Source: Thermoguttaceae bacterium
GTDB taxonomy: Bacteria; Planctomycetota; Planctomycetia; Pirellulales; Thermoguttaceae
Length of the DNA stretch: 64,000 bases
Assembly (NCBI GenBank): GCA_025060325.1
Contig: JANXBW010000007.1
Coordinates: 105,897 to 169,896, forward strand
Direction: 5' to 3'
The position numbers were made by a program, and so were the translations under genes. Numbering within the stretch: position 1 is the first letter of the stretch; each line of letters opens with the position of its first letter. The notes below the pieces were generated by a model. That model had not been told where the DNA came from. It saw only the letters and a program-made list of their open reading frames with translations, and ran no database searches. Shown in pieces: positions 16,929 through 26,792 of this stretch.

Positions 16929-18605
16929 ATGTTTCGAGCTTTGCGCAACCGGTCGGTCAAAGACCCTTTGGAGCGTGTGTCCGGACAAACGCCTCCTTCT
17001 CACACCTCGGATCCTGAGGGCCCGAGACATCCCACTTCCGTGGAGGGCCCCGGTGGCGAAGCGCCCAGTGAGACGCTCCGAACCAACATGGTCTCAAACC
17101 TCTCAGCGCTGCAAAACACCAAGGACGTGGCAGACTCCATGCCGTCCCCTACCCTCTCAGTACCCCAGGAGGCAGAGTCAAGCCCCTCAGACTTGGAATG
17201 CGTGTCCGAAACCCAAGAAGCTCAGGCAGCCGATCGGAGCCCTATACTTGGTGACTTGCCCGGGCCTTTGACAAGGTTTCCGACCAGTATCGGGGCTGAG
17301 GGAAGTTCTGCATCCGGGACAGTCACGCCCGAGGATTTTGATCCCGAATCCGATTTCGTCCCCATTGAGCCTCGAAGTTTCGAGGAGGCCAAGCTGACCG
17401 AAACAGAAGTGGAAGGTCTGATTCTTAAGTTCTTGCTTGCTCGGGGGGAAGCAACGGGCCGGCAAATCGCCGATCAACTGAAGCTACCTTTCATCCTCAT
17501 CGAGCGGCTCTTACGGACGATGAAAAACGACCAACTGGTAGCCCATCGGGGGGCCGCCCCAATGAACGACTACGTCTTTCAACTGACGGAAATGGGGCGG
17601 GAGCGAGCTCGGCGGTTGGTGGCCCACTGCTCATATTTCGGAGCCGCCCCGGTGGCCTTGACCGACTACGTCAGGGCCGTCCACCTGCAGTCGTTAACTC
17701 GCCGGGTGCCTTCCAAGGAGGCTCTGGAGGCTGCCTTCGCCGATCTGGTCATGGGCCAGGGCCTCCTCGACCGATTGGGGCCGGCTGTTTGCTCCGGGCG
17801 GGGGCTCTTCCTGTACGGGGCACCCGGGAATGGTAAGACGAGCATCGCTGAGCGCGTAACCCGAGCGTTCGGACCGACCATTTGGATTCCCCGGGCGCTC
17901 GGTGTGGATGGCGAAATCATTCGTCTATTCGACCCGGTTATTCACGAAGAGGTACCGCTCGAAGAGGCACCGGGACTTTACGACGGCAGGCCGATCGACC
18001 GGCGGTGGGTGCGAATTCGTCGGCCAACAATAATCGCTGGCGGCGAACTGACCATGGCGTCGCTGGAGGTGACTTTGGCCTCCACCGGCATTTGCGAGGC
18101 ACCCCTGCAGCTGAAGGCCAACTGCGGGACGCTGGTGATAGACGACTTTGGCCGGCAACGGATCCCGGTGGCCGAGCTTCTTAATCGTTGGATCGTTCCA
18201 CTTGAAAAAAGGGTGGATTTCCTGAGCCTCCCCAACGGCAAAAAGATCACGGTGCCGTTCGATCAGCTGATTATTTTCTCGACCAATCTGGAGCCCCGAC
18301 AGCTGGTGGATGAGGCATTTTTGCGGAGAATCCCCTACAAAATTGAGGTTCCAGACCCCACTGAAGATGATTTCCGGGTCCTTTTCCGCCGGGTGGCCGG
18401 ACAGCTAGGGCTAACCTGCTCGGATGAGGCGGTCGAATATCTCTTGGAAAAGCACTATCGGCAGACAGGGCGGCCGATGCGGTTCTGCCACCCCCGGGAC
18501 CTCCTGCTTCAAGTGCGAAATTACTGTCTTTATCACGCACTCCCGCTGGAGGTGAAGCCGGAGTACCTCGACGTCGCCGTGGCTACCTACTTTTCGGTCG
18601 TATAA
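16929..18605 (+). CDS. AAA+ ATPase with disordered N-terminus and winged helix
   Basis: 558 residues. Residues 1-145 are Pro/Ser/Thr/Glu-rich and probably disordered. About 150-225 looks like a winged helix: [20 protein letters not shown] is a helix-turn-helix, then [15 protein letters not shown]. An AAA+ domain follows, with Walker [12 protein letters not shown] (about 295-305) and Walker B TLVIDDFG (about 400-407), a sensor-1 FSTNLEP and a possible arginine finger in [11 protein letters not shown]. The C-terminal lid holds [16 protein letters not shown]. No partner gene sits beside it. Proteins of this design recur in planctomycetes, but I know no assigned role; the winged helix hints at DNA or protein recognition coupled to ATP-driven remodelling. 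Confidence 0.75.
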   Translation: MFRALRNRSVKDPLERVSGQTPPSHTSDPEGPRHPTSVEGPGGEAPSETLRTNMVSNLSALQNTKDVADSMPSPTLSVPQEAESSPSDLECVSETQEAQAADRSPILGDLPGPLTRFPTSIGAEGSSASGTVTPEDFDPESDFVPIEPRSFEEAKLTETEVEGLILKFLLARGEATGRQIADQLKLPFILIERLLRTMKNDQLVAHRGAAPMNDYVFQLTEMGRERARRLVAHCSYFGAAPVALTDYVRAVHLQSLTRRVPSKEALEAAFADLVMGQGLLDRLGPAVCSGRGLFLYGAPGNGKTSIAERVTRAFGPTIWIPRALGVDGEIIRLFDPVIHEEVPLEEAPGLYDGRPIDRRWVRIRRPTIIAGGELTMASLEVTLASTGICEAPLQLKANCGTLVIDDFGRQRIPVAELLNRWIVPLEKRVDFLSLPNGKKITVPFDQLIIFSTNLEPRQLVDEAFLRRIPYKIEVPDPTEDDFRVLFRRVAGQLGLTCSDEAVEYLLEKHYRQTGRPMRFCHPRDLLLQVRNYCLYHALPLEVKPEYLDVAVATYFSVV

Positions 18606-18937
18606 TGGCCCCCAAATCGTCGCAACTTCCTTTCCACCAGAGCCGTTCGCCCGATGGTTTGAGGCGCACCCAGCAGCCCTTTCCGGAGCTGCCATGCCTC
18701 TGCCCTGAGCAGAATGTGCCGGACGGCAGATCCGAAGACTGCCAGAGCCCCCCGGCCAACAATCGCGCCCAAACTCAAAAGTGGGTGGTGCAAAACTTGT
18801 GGCATTCGCAGGCTCCCTCGGGCTTCCCGGTAAGCTGGGCCGCGGAGTAATGGGCGACGAGTTTGAACGCCTCCCGGTCCAGAGGCCCCCTTTAACCTAA
18901 GAAATGAGAAAAAAGCCCGCCAAGCCAATAAAGCGAC
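18606..18937. other. Intergenic spacer, 332 bp
   Basis: Between the ATPase gene and the tRNA-Arg terminator. No gene recognised; overlapping small frames on both strands lack motifs. Confidence 0.45.
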
Positions 18938-18971
18938 AAGGCCGCCCCGGGGAAACCCCGGTAGCGGCCTT
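18938..18971 (-). terminator. Strong hairpin downstream of tRNA-Arg
   Basis: A 34-nt inverted repeat: AAGGCCGC and CCGGGG pair with CCCCGG and GCGGCCTT around an AAA loop, with a small internal mismatch. On the minus strand it lies 32 nt past the tRNA 3' end. The T-tract behind it is short, so it may work as a processing barrier as well as a terminator. Confidence 0.6.
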
Positions 18972-19003
18972 GCGTGGGGCGACGGGAGGGCATGGGGCTG
19001 CAA

Positions 19004-19518
<515 letters not shown>

Positions 19519-20598
19519 TTACCGCGGCCTTTGAGCAGCCTCGGCGGCCGGCAGTTCTTTTACCACCCGGCTCCATCCGGGCGGCGTCCGGGGCTTGACC
19601 CAACTCTCTTCAAACAGTCCCAAAGGGTCCAGGATGTTCTTTGCGTTGATCTTCATGTCTTGGAACCGAAAGACGGTGCGATTCTTCCCATTGGGTTCCA
19701 CCAACTCCAAGGCAAACGGGGTCATGTCCTGCCAAAGGATGATCATGGTCGCTCGCTGGAAGTTCGCAGCATCGCTTTGCCACTTTGGCCAGGCTTCAAG
19801 CCAGACCTGACCTTGGGCTTGAGACGGCGTCACTAACCGCAGGTAATATCGATTCCTTAACTCAGCGGCCTTTGCCCCAAACACGAATGGCAACGGTCCT
19901 GCACTCATCGGCCGTTCTTGAGCTTCCGGCGGCAGGGGGTACTCGATAAGCTGCTTTTGAGAGTAATCAAATTCGTAAATGGCCTTTCCATCACAGATCC
20001 ATTGCTCCGCCCGCGGCTCGGAAATGTCCTTCGGCTGAAAAACGCGAAAGAGCCCTTTGTTCGGAGCCGCGTACTTGATCTCACCCTGGTCAATGGCCAC
20101 TGGCGTATTTGGCGGTCCGAAAACCGGGTCATATTGGAACCGGGTAAATCGGCACTCCAGCGTCTTGACCTTGCTGGTGGCTTCTTCCCACCGCTGAAGC
20201 ACCTGTTGCAGCGCCCGCTCTTCTTCCGGTGTCAACACAAAAGGTGCGCCGAGAACTTCCTGGCGTGGTTGAGCTGAGGCCATAGCCGCAGGTGCCGCCG
20301 GGCTAGTTGGCAATGTGGACCTAGCCGACCCACCTGCCCCCCAAGTCGGTCCAGCGGCATTTGACTGACCTGGTCCTGGAACTGGCGTCCAGTTGGGCCC
20401 TTGGCCCACGGCACTACTAGCGGCTTGGGCGGCAAAACTGGTTTGAGCAAGGGCAACCACAATTAGCCACGCTAAACACTGGCAAACCACGTGATAAAAA
20501 CCGGCCCACCAAGCGGAAGGTTGACGCCCGCCGGTCCAGAGAACTTTTTGCGCAGTCAACGGCGATTCTCTTTCCGGGGATGAATTGATGCAGTTCAT
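19519..20598 (-). CDS. TIGR03009-type exported planctomycete protein (LolA-like fold)
   Basis: 359 residues from ATG 20598 (AGGAAA about 10 nt upstream). GTG 20604 or TTG 20625 are alternatives. A long N-region leads to a hydrophobic signal/anchor (about 35-58), then a Pro/Gly/Ala-rich linker to about residue 115. The conserved C-terminal domain starts at LTPEEERALQQVLQRWEEATSKVKTL and includes LECRFTRFQYD, QGEIKYAAPNKGLFRV, EQWICDGKAIYEFDY and the closing ILDPLGLFEESW. This domain is known from paralogous planctomycete families and resembles LolA/RseB-type beta-sheets that bind lipids or peptides. It lies 82 bp downstream of the DUF11 gene on the same strand. The ligand is unknown. Confidence 0.78.
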   Translation of the reverse strand: MNCINSSPERESPLTAQKVLWTGGRQPSAWWAGFYHVVCQCLAWLIVVALAQTSFAAQAASSAVGQGPNWTPVPGPGQSNAAGPTWGAGGSARSTLPTSPAAPAAMASAQPRQEVLGAPFVLTPEEERALQQVLQRWEEATSKVKTLECRFTRFQYDPVFGPPNTPVAIDQGEIKYAAPNKGLFRVFQPKDISEPRAEQWICDGKAIYEFDYSQKQLIEYPLPPEAQERPMSAGPLPFVFGAKAAELRNRYYLRLVTPSQAQGQVWLEAWPKWQSDAANFQRATMIILWQDMTPFALELVEPNGKNRTVFRFQDMKINAKNILDPLGLFEESWVKPRTPPGWSRVVKELPAAEAAQRPR

Positions 20599-20680
20599 AA
20601 ACACAAAATTTCCTGGAATTGACAACGCGCGCGGACACCTCGGGATTTAACCTGCCAAAATCGTGCGCCGCAGCGTGGAC

Positions 20681-23600
20681 TCATTCTTCCGCGTACACGT
20701 GCGTATTTTCTTCCTTGGCCAAGGGTGTCCGCAGCTCGTCACTTGTTACCTCCACACGGATGCGCTGATCCCCAGCGCGGATGGCCTGAGCCGACAACGT
20801 GTACACCACCTCGGCCTTTGGCTGCAGCTCCGGAAGTGGGTCGAAGGTGATCCGGCCGGAGTCAGCCACATACCGCACAGGAGCCTCGGCGGCAAGTGGC
20901 CGAAGGCCCGGCGGTAACTGAATAGTCACACGAACTGCGGCTGCCTTTTTAGAGCCAGCATTCGTCAGCCGGATCTCATACACAGTCTCGCCACCCAAGG
21001 CGACAGGATCTTGCCGGTCAGCCACCTGGAACTGCAGGGCAGCAATACCTTCGACTTCAATCGGCAACGAGGCCTGTGCAGGGCCAGCCCGTTCTGCTTC
21101 CGCCAAAGCTTGAAGTTCTACCCGACCCAACTGCCGCGGTAAAACCACAAAACGCGTCGTGCCAGTCTCGCCGACCGGCAGTTCCTCCAGCTGCCAACGG
21201 ATACGCCGGTTGGTCGGGTCAAAGAGTCCGTTGTTGTTAGCCGAGACAAAATCCACGCCCGGAGGCAGCGTCACAGCCAGCCGCACTTGCCGAGCCGGGG
21301 CAGTGCCCTTATTGCTCACCGTCAACTCAAACGGTGCTTGTCGTTCAAGATAGCGGCGACGACTTCCCCCCAAAGCCACTTCTAGCTGCGGGGCGGTAAT
21401 GTCGATGGGTACTTCGGTTACCATCCGCAAGTTTGGCTCTCCGCGGGCCACCAATCGACAAAGCTTTTTGCCGGGCTGTTTTGTCTCAAGGGTCAGGCGG
21501 ACTTCCCGCGTCTCCCCCGGAGCCAACGGACCGACCTCGTACATGATGGCCTGACCTGCGGGGTGCGAAATTCCTTCCGGAAGATGGGCTTCCACCACCA
21601 CTTGCGAGGCGGGGCCAGAGCCGGGGTTACTTACCCGAAGCACAAGCTCAGCCGGCGAGCCAATCAGCACTTGTTCGGGTGCTAGGATGCGGAGCTCCAG
21701 TTCTGGCTTCGAAATCCGGAAGCGTGCCCCCGCCGGGGCCGAAAAGACAACTTCCGCTACACTGCCTCCCTCACCCTCTTCAAGCGGAAGGACCTCCATC
21801 TCCACAGATACTTCCTGACCGGGGGCTAAGGTCCCGACCTTCCAAACAAGCCGACCCTCGGACGTGGCGATAGCCTCCGGGCGACTGCTTAACAGTCGGG
21901 TCCCCTTGGGCACCCAATCGCGGATTTCCACACCCTCGGCAGGGATGTCGCCCGCGTTGGCCACGCGGATGTAAATCACCCCCGGCTTGCCAACAAGCAA
22001 CTCCTGCGGAGCCACCTTTTCAATAGTCAGTCGAGGAGACTGCGGCCCGCTTAACCGCGGATCACCGGGCACTCCGAGCGCCTTAACTTGGGTAAGAGTG
22101 GCCTCGCCCCCCGGCTGCTGAGCACCCTCTAGGATCCCCCCCGAAGTGACGCCGGGGGCAGAGTCGCCGCCCCAAGCCTCGCGATTAGCCTCCCCGATAG
22201 CCCCGGAAGGTTGCTCGCGGGCCGGAGCCTGAGCAAGACTCGCCGGGCCCGAGGTTTGGTTTTTTTGCGTCGCGCCATCACCCCCTCTGAAGGCGGTGTT
22301 TTCCCCGGGACTAAGCGGCCCAGTGGCGGAAAGAGCTGCACTTTCGCCCACCGGCCTTGTCCCCATATCCGGGGCCGTGGCCCTTTGTCCCATCCCTACC
22401 GCACCAGACGGGGCAGGATTGCTCGCCGAAGGAGGCCCGGTATAGGATCCAGTGCTGGGATCCAGACCCACGTCTTTTGCCGATGCGGCACCACCCGTCT
22501 CTCGCGGCAGTTGCTGGCCACTGCCCAAACTGGCCGGTCGGTCCGCCTCATCGCTTGAGGGTCCCCATTGAGGAGGCGGGAGTGGCTGGCCCTGAGCGGC
22601 TAACGGGGAGGGACCGAGTTCTAAGGGAGTACTTTGACCTGCGCTTTGTTGCCGATCCGTGGAGCTTGAAACCGAGGCTACTTGTGGCAGCGGTTTTGCC
22701 TCTGCCGGTGGTCCTGTCGGGCCCAGCCAATCCTGAGGTCCACGGCCCGAAGACTCCCCCAAGTTGGAACCAGGTCCCGCACCGCCGGCTCCTGGAGTGA
22801 GCCTTTGTGGCTCAGCCGAATCGCCAACTGGTGTCTCTCCGACTCTTATCGGTCCCCTCTCCCCTTGAGACACGGTGGACATACCGAAAAATGGCGGCGG
22901 TGTGGAGGCTGCGCTGCTTCCCGTCGAAGTAGATGAGCTTGCCCCAGCACCAGCCGCAGTGGGAGCAAACGAATCCCCCCAAGGATGCTCAGCTAAACCA
23001 GACGAGGCCGCAGAACCAGCCCCAACACCGGCCACGGAAGGCGCTTGGCCAAGACCAGCTAAGCGGGCGGGAGATCCCTCCGAAGCTACCTGACTTTCGC
23101 CGGACCGAGGTCTCGGTGGAGAACCCGCCCGCCCTAAGCTTGTTCCCTCAACAGGGGTAAATGGCTCGTAATTAAAGCTAGTGGATCCCGTTCCTGACGG
23201 CACCGAAGGTGCGGGAAAGCCACCCAGCAAGGCGGCGCTGGTTGCCGGCAACGTTTGGCCCGGAGCGCTGGTCGTTTCGCCCTGGGCGGAGCTACCCCCG
23301 AACGAGGGCAGTCCCCATTGGGTTAGCTGGGGAGATACCGTAGGCGGGGAAATATCGCTCGCTTGGTCCGAAGCAATCCTGGCCCCAGCTTGACCGGGGG
23401 TACTTGTCTCGCCCTGCCCCCCCACTGCGGTAGCTTCCCCGCCCGGAGAAGGTCTCGAATCTTCGGAGGACACCTCGTCTTGAGCGGTGACCTGGGCGTG
23501 TGTCGACGTGGTTAACCCATTTCGGAAGGTGGCCAGGCCGATCCCAACTCCGACGGCTAGAAGCGTCCCAAGGACTACAGAAACCTTCGCTCGGGGTGAC

Positions 23601-23863
23601 AATCGCCCAAACGCATGGATGACTGAGGAAGCCAGGGCTGGAAATCGGCCAAAGGCGGTCCCAAGGCCCCCCAAGATCCACGTTACGCCCCTGGGCCTTT
23701 TGGAACCATCGGCACCCCCGTCGCTAGTAACTCCGCAAGGCTCTGCTGAAGGGGTGGCGACCCCGCCCGGCTCGTCTGGTGTGCCGCCCTCAACCCAGCC
23801 GGGCCGATCACCTTCCACACCGGAAGCTGTTGCGCGATCCTGATCCAGCCTTTCTTTCGCCAT
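20681..23863 (-). CDS. DUF11-repeat single-span membrane protein with long linker
   Basis: 1060 residues. Residues 1-85 are polar and cytoplasmic. One membrane span follows (about 90-110, VSVVLGTLLAVGVGIGLATF). About 115-605 is a Gly/Ser/Pro/Ala/Thr/Gln-rich low-complexity stalk. From 608 on, four DUF11/CARDB-like beta-sandwich repeats begin respectively at LTIEKVAPQELLVGKPG, PELELRILAPEQVLIGSPA, APQLEVALGGSRRR and ALQFQVADRQDPVALGG; each has a V-x-N-x-G core (VANAGD, VSNPGS, VSNKGT, LTNAGS) and a (L/V)P-x-G strand. The design suggests a stalked cell-surface or periplasmic adhesive or scaffold protein. The TIGR03009 gene follows on the same strand. There is no catalytic motif. Confidence 0.78.
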   Translation of the reverse strand: MAKERLDQDRATASGVEGDRPGWVEGGTPDEPGGVATPSAEPCGVTSDGGADGSKRPRGVTWILGGLGTAFGRFPALASSVIHAFGRLSPRAKVSVVLGTLLAVGVGIGLATFRNGLTTSTHAQVTAQDEVSSEDSRPSPGGEATAVGGQGETSTPGQAGARIASDQASDISPPTVSPQLTQWGLPSFGGSSAQGETTSAPGQTLPATSAALLGGFPAPSVPSGTGSTSFNYEPFTPVEGTSLGRAGSPPRPRSGESQVASEGSPARLAGLGQAPSVAGVGAGSAASSGLAEHPWGDSFAPTAAGAGASSSTSTGSSAASTPPPFFGMSTVSQGERGPIRVGETPVGDSAEPQRLTPGAGGAGPGSNLGESSGRGPQDWLGPTGPPAEAKPLPQVASVSSSTDRQQSAGQSTPLELGPSPLAAQGQPLPPPQWGPSSDEADRPASLGSGQQLPRETGGAASAKDVGLDPSTGSYTGPPSASNPAPSGAVGMGQRATAPDMGTRPVGESAALSATGPLSPGENTAFRGGDGATQKNQTSGPASLAQAPAREQPSGAIGEANREAWGGDSAPGVTSGGILEGAQQPGGEATLTQVKALGVPGDPRLSGPQSPRLTIEKVAPQELLVGKPGVIYIRVANAGDIPAEGVEIRDWVPKGTRLLSSRPEAIATSEGRLVWKVGTLAPGQEVSVEMEVLPLEEGEGGSVAEVVFSAPAGARFRISKPELELRILAPEQVLIGSPAELVLRVSNPGSGPASQVVVEAHLPEGISHPAGQAIMYEVGPLAPGETREVRLTLETKQPGKKLCRLVARGEPNLRMVTEVPIDITAPQLEVALGGSRRRYLERQAPFELTVSNKGTAPARQVRLAVTLPPGVDFVSANNNGLFDPTNRRIRWQLEELPVGETGTTRFVVLPRQLGRVELQALAEAERAGPAQASLPIEVEGIAALQFQVADRQDPVALGGETVYEIRLTNAGSKKAAAVRVTIQLPPGLRPLAAEAPVRYVADSGRITFDPLPELQPKAEVVYTLSAQAIRAGDQRIRVEVTSDELRTPLAKEENTHVYAEE

Positions 23864-24571
23864 AGCCGGGCCTACCCGACGATTGGTGCTAGTCCCCGCG
23901 CCGGTAACTGCCGCCTACTCTCCTCCAGCCCACAAGTCCCGCCAAATCGGGCAATGAATACCAACTTGGAACCTGCGGGGGCTAGAGCAATTTGGAAAGG
24001 CACGTTGAAGGCCAGAGCTCACCGTCTTCCCGCCTAAGCCCTGGGATGTGTACTCATTCATGGTTAGCCCGCGAGCAGGATGCATGATTGGCGATGACAG
24101 CGAGTTCGCATAACCGTGGCTTTTGGGTGGTTTGGTTCATTCCCGAAAGGTGAGGAAACTCGAGCGGAAGGGATTCTGATCCGGGTCCGGCGTCCCTACA
24201 TGCCCCCCACCTTTGCCCCACAGGAGATAGAACATGCCCGTACGACTAAGGCCCCTTTTTCCGATCAACCCGGAACGCGCCTGCCCGAGCGTGCTTATTT
24301 GAGGGCCATAAAGAGGTGAAGTAGGGGCTTTCGGGAACGCGCAGAGCTGCAACGGAGCCCTTTGTAACCCCCGGGATGAAAAGAAAATCGCGAGAGCACA
24401 AGCACTCCCAGCAATGGGCACTATCCATTTCACACCGTCATGACGCACTGATTCAAACCGTCACGAAGCCCTAAGAAGCTTCGGACCACACCATCAGGCC
24501 GTTGGGCCTTTTTAGACAACCGCGTGCAACCGGAGAAGTTTTCCTCGGAGAGCTCTCCTGACAGCCCGCCT
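23864..24571. other. Intergenic spacer, part of a 1.3-kb gap
   Basis: No credible gene. Upstream region of the DUF11 gene (minus strand), so its promoter should lie in the first 200 bp. Confidence 0.45.
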
Positions 24572-24853
24572 TTAGCCCTCCGAGATTCTGGCCCGCCGGA
24601 CGAGCGATCCCTCAAGACTGCCGTATGTTTGAAGTTCTGTCGCCAATCGGCCAAGCCGAATTGACATCCCTTCGAGCCGGCCTTGACCACTCGGTCGGCC
24701 CTCAGGCAGCCGGAATTGGAGCCAGGCACAAAATGCCCGGGGCCAAAACCAGTGGGTGTTGGCAAGGGGAATTTCCACCAACCGATCAATCACCCGAAGG
24801 CTCGCTTCCGCTTCTCGAATTGAATCGCCGGTCACTGTAAGGACCACGACCAT
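24572..24853 (-). CDS. Possible small hypothetical protein or gene remnant
   Basis: 93 residues from ATG 24853; the frame stays open upstream to TTG 24967 (131 residues). The composition is balanced and protein-like, unlike other spacer frames: a hydrophobic start MVVVLTVTGD, then amphipathic REAEASLRVIDRLVEIPL and a Trp-rich HWFWPRAFCAWLQF. No ribosome site is evident and no family is recognised. It could be a small gene, a decayed C-terminal fragment or a chance frame. Confidence 0.25.
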   Translation of the reverse strand: MVVVLTVTGDSIREAEASLRVIDRLVEIPLANTHWFWPRAFCAWLQFRLPEGRPSGQGRLEGMSIRLGRLATELQTYGSLEGSLVRRARISEG

Positions 24854-25204
24854 CCGCCCAGACTCACTCTCCAGCCGGGCCCTTCGTCGATAGCTCAGTG
24901 GGCGAATCGTAGAATTCCACTCCCCGAAAAATCCCGCGCGGGACGAGCGGCTCCCAGGAAGTCCCAACGGACGGGTCTATCCGAAACTTTCAGCAAGTGC
25001 CAGCTAAGATCGGAAGCGCGGGAAATCGGGTAGCATCACTGGCCCACGGGAGACCACTCAGAATTGTCATATCGAGTTCATAACTCTACTAATGCATGAG
25101 AAGTTCGTTGTTAGCGCTTGGAAGGACACTTTCGAAGCCCGCGGAAGGGCGTTCGCCTTACGGGGCTTCTGTCGCCGCGAGATTAGCGAAACCTAGGGTA
25201 GTTT
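24854..25204. other. Intergenic spacer before ubiE operon, 350 bp
   Basis: No gene recognised beyond the upstream extension of the small minus-strand frame. It should carry the promoter of the ubiE-ubiX-ubiA operon. Confidence 0.4.
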
Positions 25205-25996
25205 ATGGCAGAAGTCGCGTGGTCACAACCTGTTCGGAGTGGTACAGCTCAGCCAGCCCTCGCCGGCGTGGATCCTGAGCTTTTGCACAAGAACCCAGAG
25301 CGGATTCGGCAAATGTTTGCCGAGGTCGCCCCGCGGTATGACCTCCTCAACCGCCTCTTGTCGTTCGGCATGGATGTGCGGTGGCGGCGGTGGGCCGCCC
25401 GGCTTAGTCCACGGCCGCTTGATGGCCCCGTATTGGACGTATGCTGTGGCACGGGCGATCTCGCGCTTGCTTATTGGGAGGCTTCCGGGCGCCAAGCATC
25501 GGTGGTTGGGGTAGACTTTTGCCTTCCGATGTTGCGGCTTGCAGCGCGCAAAGCCGAGCGGCTCGGGGCTGTCCGCCACACTGCCTGGCTGGTAGCCGAC
25601 GCTCTGCGGCTACCCTTTCCCGCCGATAGCTTTCAGGTAGTGGCGGTGGCATTTGGGATCCGCAATGTCGCTAGTCCCCAGGAAGCGCTTACCGAGATGA
25701 CGCGCGTGTGCAAGCCCGGGGGACAGGTGGCGGTACTCGAATTCTCCCTTCCTTCGCATGCAGCCCTTCGGGCGGTCTACCTCTGGTATTTTCGTCGCAT
25801 CTTACCCAAGGTGGGAAACCTGGTGGCCGGAAGCCGTCAAAACGCCTACAGTTATCTCCCCGCTAGTGTGGGGCAATTCGAGTTTGGAGAACCATTTCTC
25901 AAACGGTTCTCGTCCGTGGGGCTAGCCGACTTAAGGATGAGGCCGTTAACAGGCGGAATTGCAACGCTTTACTTAGGTTACAAGCCTGCCGCTTGA
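25205..25996 (+). CDS. ubiE: Demethylmenaquinone methyltransferase (UbiE/MenG)
   Basis: 263 residues. It C-methylates demethylmenaquinone with SAM in the last step of menaquinone synthesis. The family blocks are complete: NPERIRQMFAEVAPRYDLLN (about 30-49), the SAM loop VLDVCCGTGDLALAYW, VGVDFCLPMLRLA, DALRLPFPADSFQ and the UbiE signature AFGIRNV, then VLEFSLP and the C-terminal LTGGIATLYLGYKP. The N-terminal 25 residues are extra and non-conserved; AGGG precedes the ATG. It heads a run with ubiX (97 bp later) and ubiA, so all three probably serve menaquinone synthesis. Menaquinone is preferred over ubiquinone because mqnA and mqnC are in the same window. Confidence 0.93.
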   Translation: MAEVAWSQPVRSGTAQPALAGVDPELLHKNPERIRQMFAEVAPRYDLLNRLLSFGMDVRWRRWAARLSPRPLDGPVLDVCCGTGDLALAYWEASGRQASVVGVDFCLPMLRLAARKAERLGAVRHTAWLVADALRLPFPADSFQVVAVAFGIRNVASPQEALTEMTRVCKPGGQVAVLEFSLPSHAALRAVYLWYFRRILPKVGNLVAGSRQNAYSYLPASVGQFEFGEPFLKRFSSVGLADLRMRPLTGGIATLYLGYKPAA

Positions 25997-26081
25997 AGTA
26001 CACGAGCAGTTAAGAGAACGTTACCGGGCCAAAAGTCGGGGGTGGCGAGCCTGTCTGCCTGGCTAGTGGTGAAAGGTCCAC

Positions 26082-26087
26082 AAGGAG
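26082..26087 (+). promoter_or_regulatory. Ribosome binding site deciding the ubiX start
   Basis: AAGGAG with 6-nt spacing to GTG 26094. A TTG at 26088 directly after the site is too close to be used. Confidence 0.75.
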
Positions 26088-26093
26088 TTGCCC

Positions 26094-26792
26094 GTGTCTT
26101 GCCCTGAAAACCGGCGATTTGTCCTGGCCATCACTGGAGCAAGCGGTGTAATCTACGGCATTCGACTCTTACGCGTGCTTGTCCAGGCTGGCCATGAAAT
26201 TGACCTTCTTATCAGTCCGGCCGGCAGGGATGTTCTTGAGCAAGAATTGGGCATTGCGCTTGACCTTGAGGCATTTGAGCTTGGCCTTCTCGAGCCTTTT
26301 TTTGTGGATGGCATGCCTACCGGCAACTCGCTTCAGAACATTCAGCAAAGTAGAGAGGAGTCGGCAACTCTCACGGAAGCCGCGTCGCCTCGGCTCACGG
26401 AGCGAGTCTTTTATTGGCACTATCGCGATTGGTCTTCCCCGCTTGCAAGCGGGTCATCCGCCCGGGAGGCGATGGTCATTTGTCCGTGCTCGCTTGCAAC
26501 ACTGGCTTCAATTGTCCACGGCATTTCCGACAATCTGATTCGTCGGGCAGCCGAGGTCCATCTTAAAGAGCGAAGGTCTGTCATTGTCGTGCCGCGGGAG
26601 ACCCCTTTGTCCACAATCCAACTTCGCAATCTTTACCGGGCTTCAAGGCTGGGGATTGTGGTCCTGCCAGCCATGCCTGGCTTCTACCATCGTCCAAAGA
26701 GCGTTGAGGAGCTTGTGGATTTTGTAGTTGCGCGGGTGTGCGATCAGCTTCGGATCAAGCATAATTTGGCGAAACGATGGCCGGCGGTTTAA
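26094..26792 (+). CDS. ubiX: Flavin prenyltransferase, UbiX/MqnM type, with insertion
   Basis: 232 residues from GTG 26094. UbiX joins dimethylallyl phosphate to FMN, making the prenylated flavin used by UbiD-type decarboxylases; in futalosine organisms the partner is MqnL. Motifs are the FMN loop LAITGASGVIYGIRLL, VICPCSLATLASIVHG, NLIRRAAEVHLKERR, VPRETPLSTIQLRNL and LPAMPGFYHRP. The family is usually about 190-200 residues. The extra length is a segment at roughly 72-105 (around MPTGNSLQNIQQ and EESATLTEAASPRLT) between the second strand/helix unit and VFYWHYRDW. The last 16 nt overlap ubiA, indicating translational coupling. No ubiD/mqnL gene is in the window. Confidence 0.9.
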   Translation: MSCPENRRFVLAITGASGVIYGIRLLRVLVQAGHEIDLLISPAGRDVLEQELGIALDLEAFELGLLEPFFVDGMPTGNSLQNIQQSREESATLTEAASPRLTERVFYWHYRDWSSPLASGSSAREAMVICPCSLATLASIVHGISDNLIRRAAEVHLKERRSVIVVPRETPLSTIQLRNLYRASRLGIVVLPAMPGFYHRPKSVEELVDFVVARVCDQLRIKHNLAKRWPAV

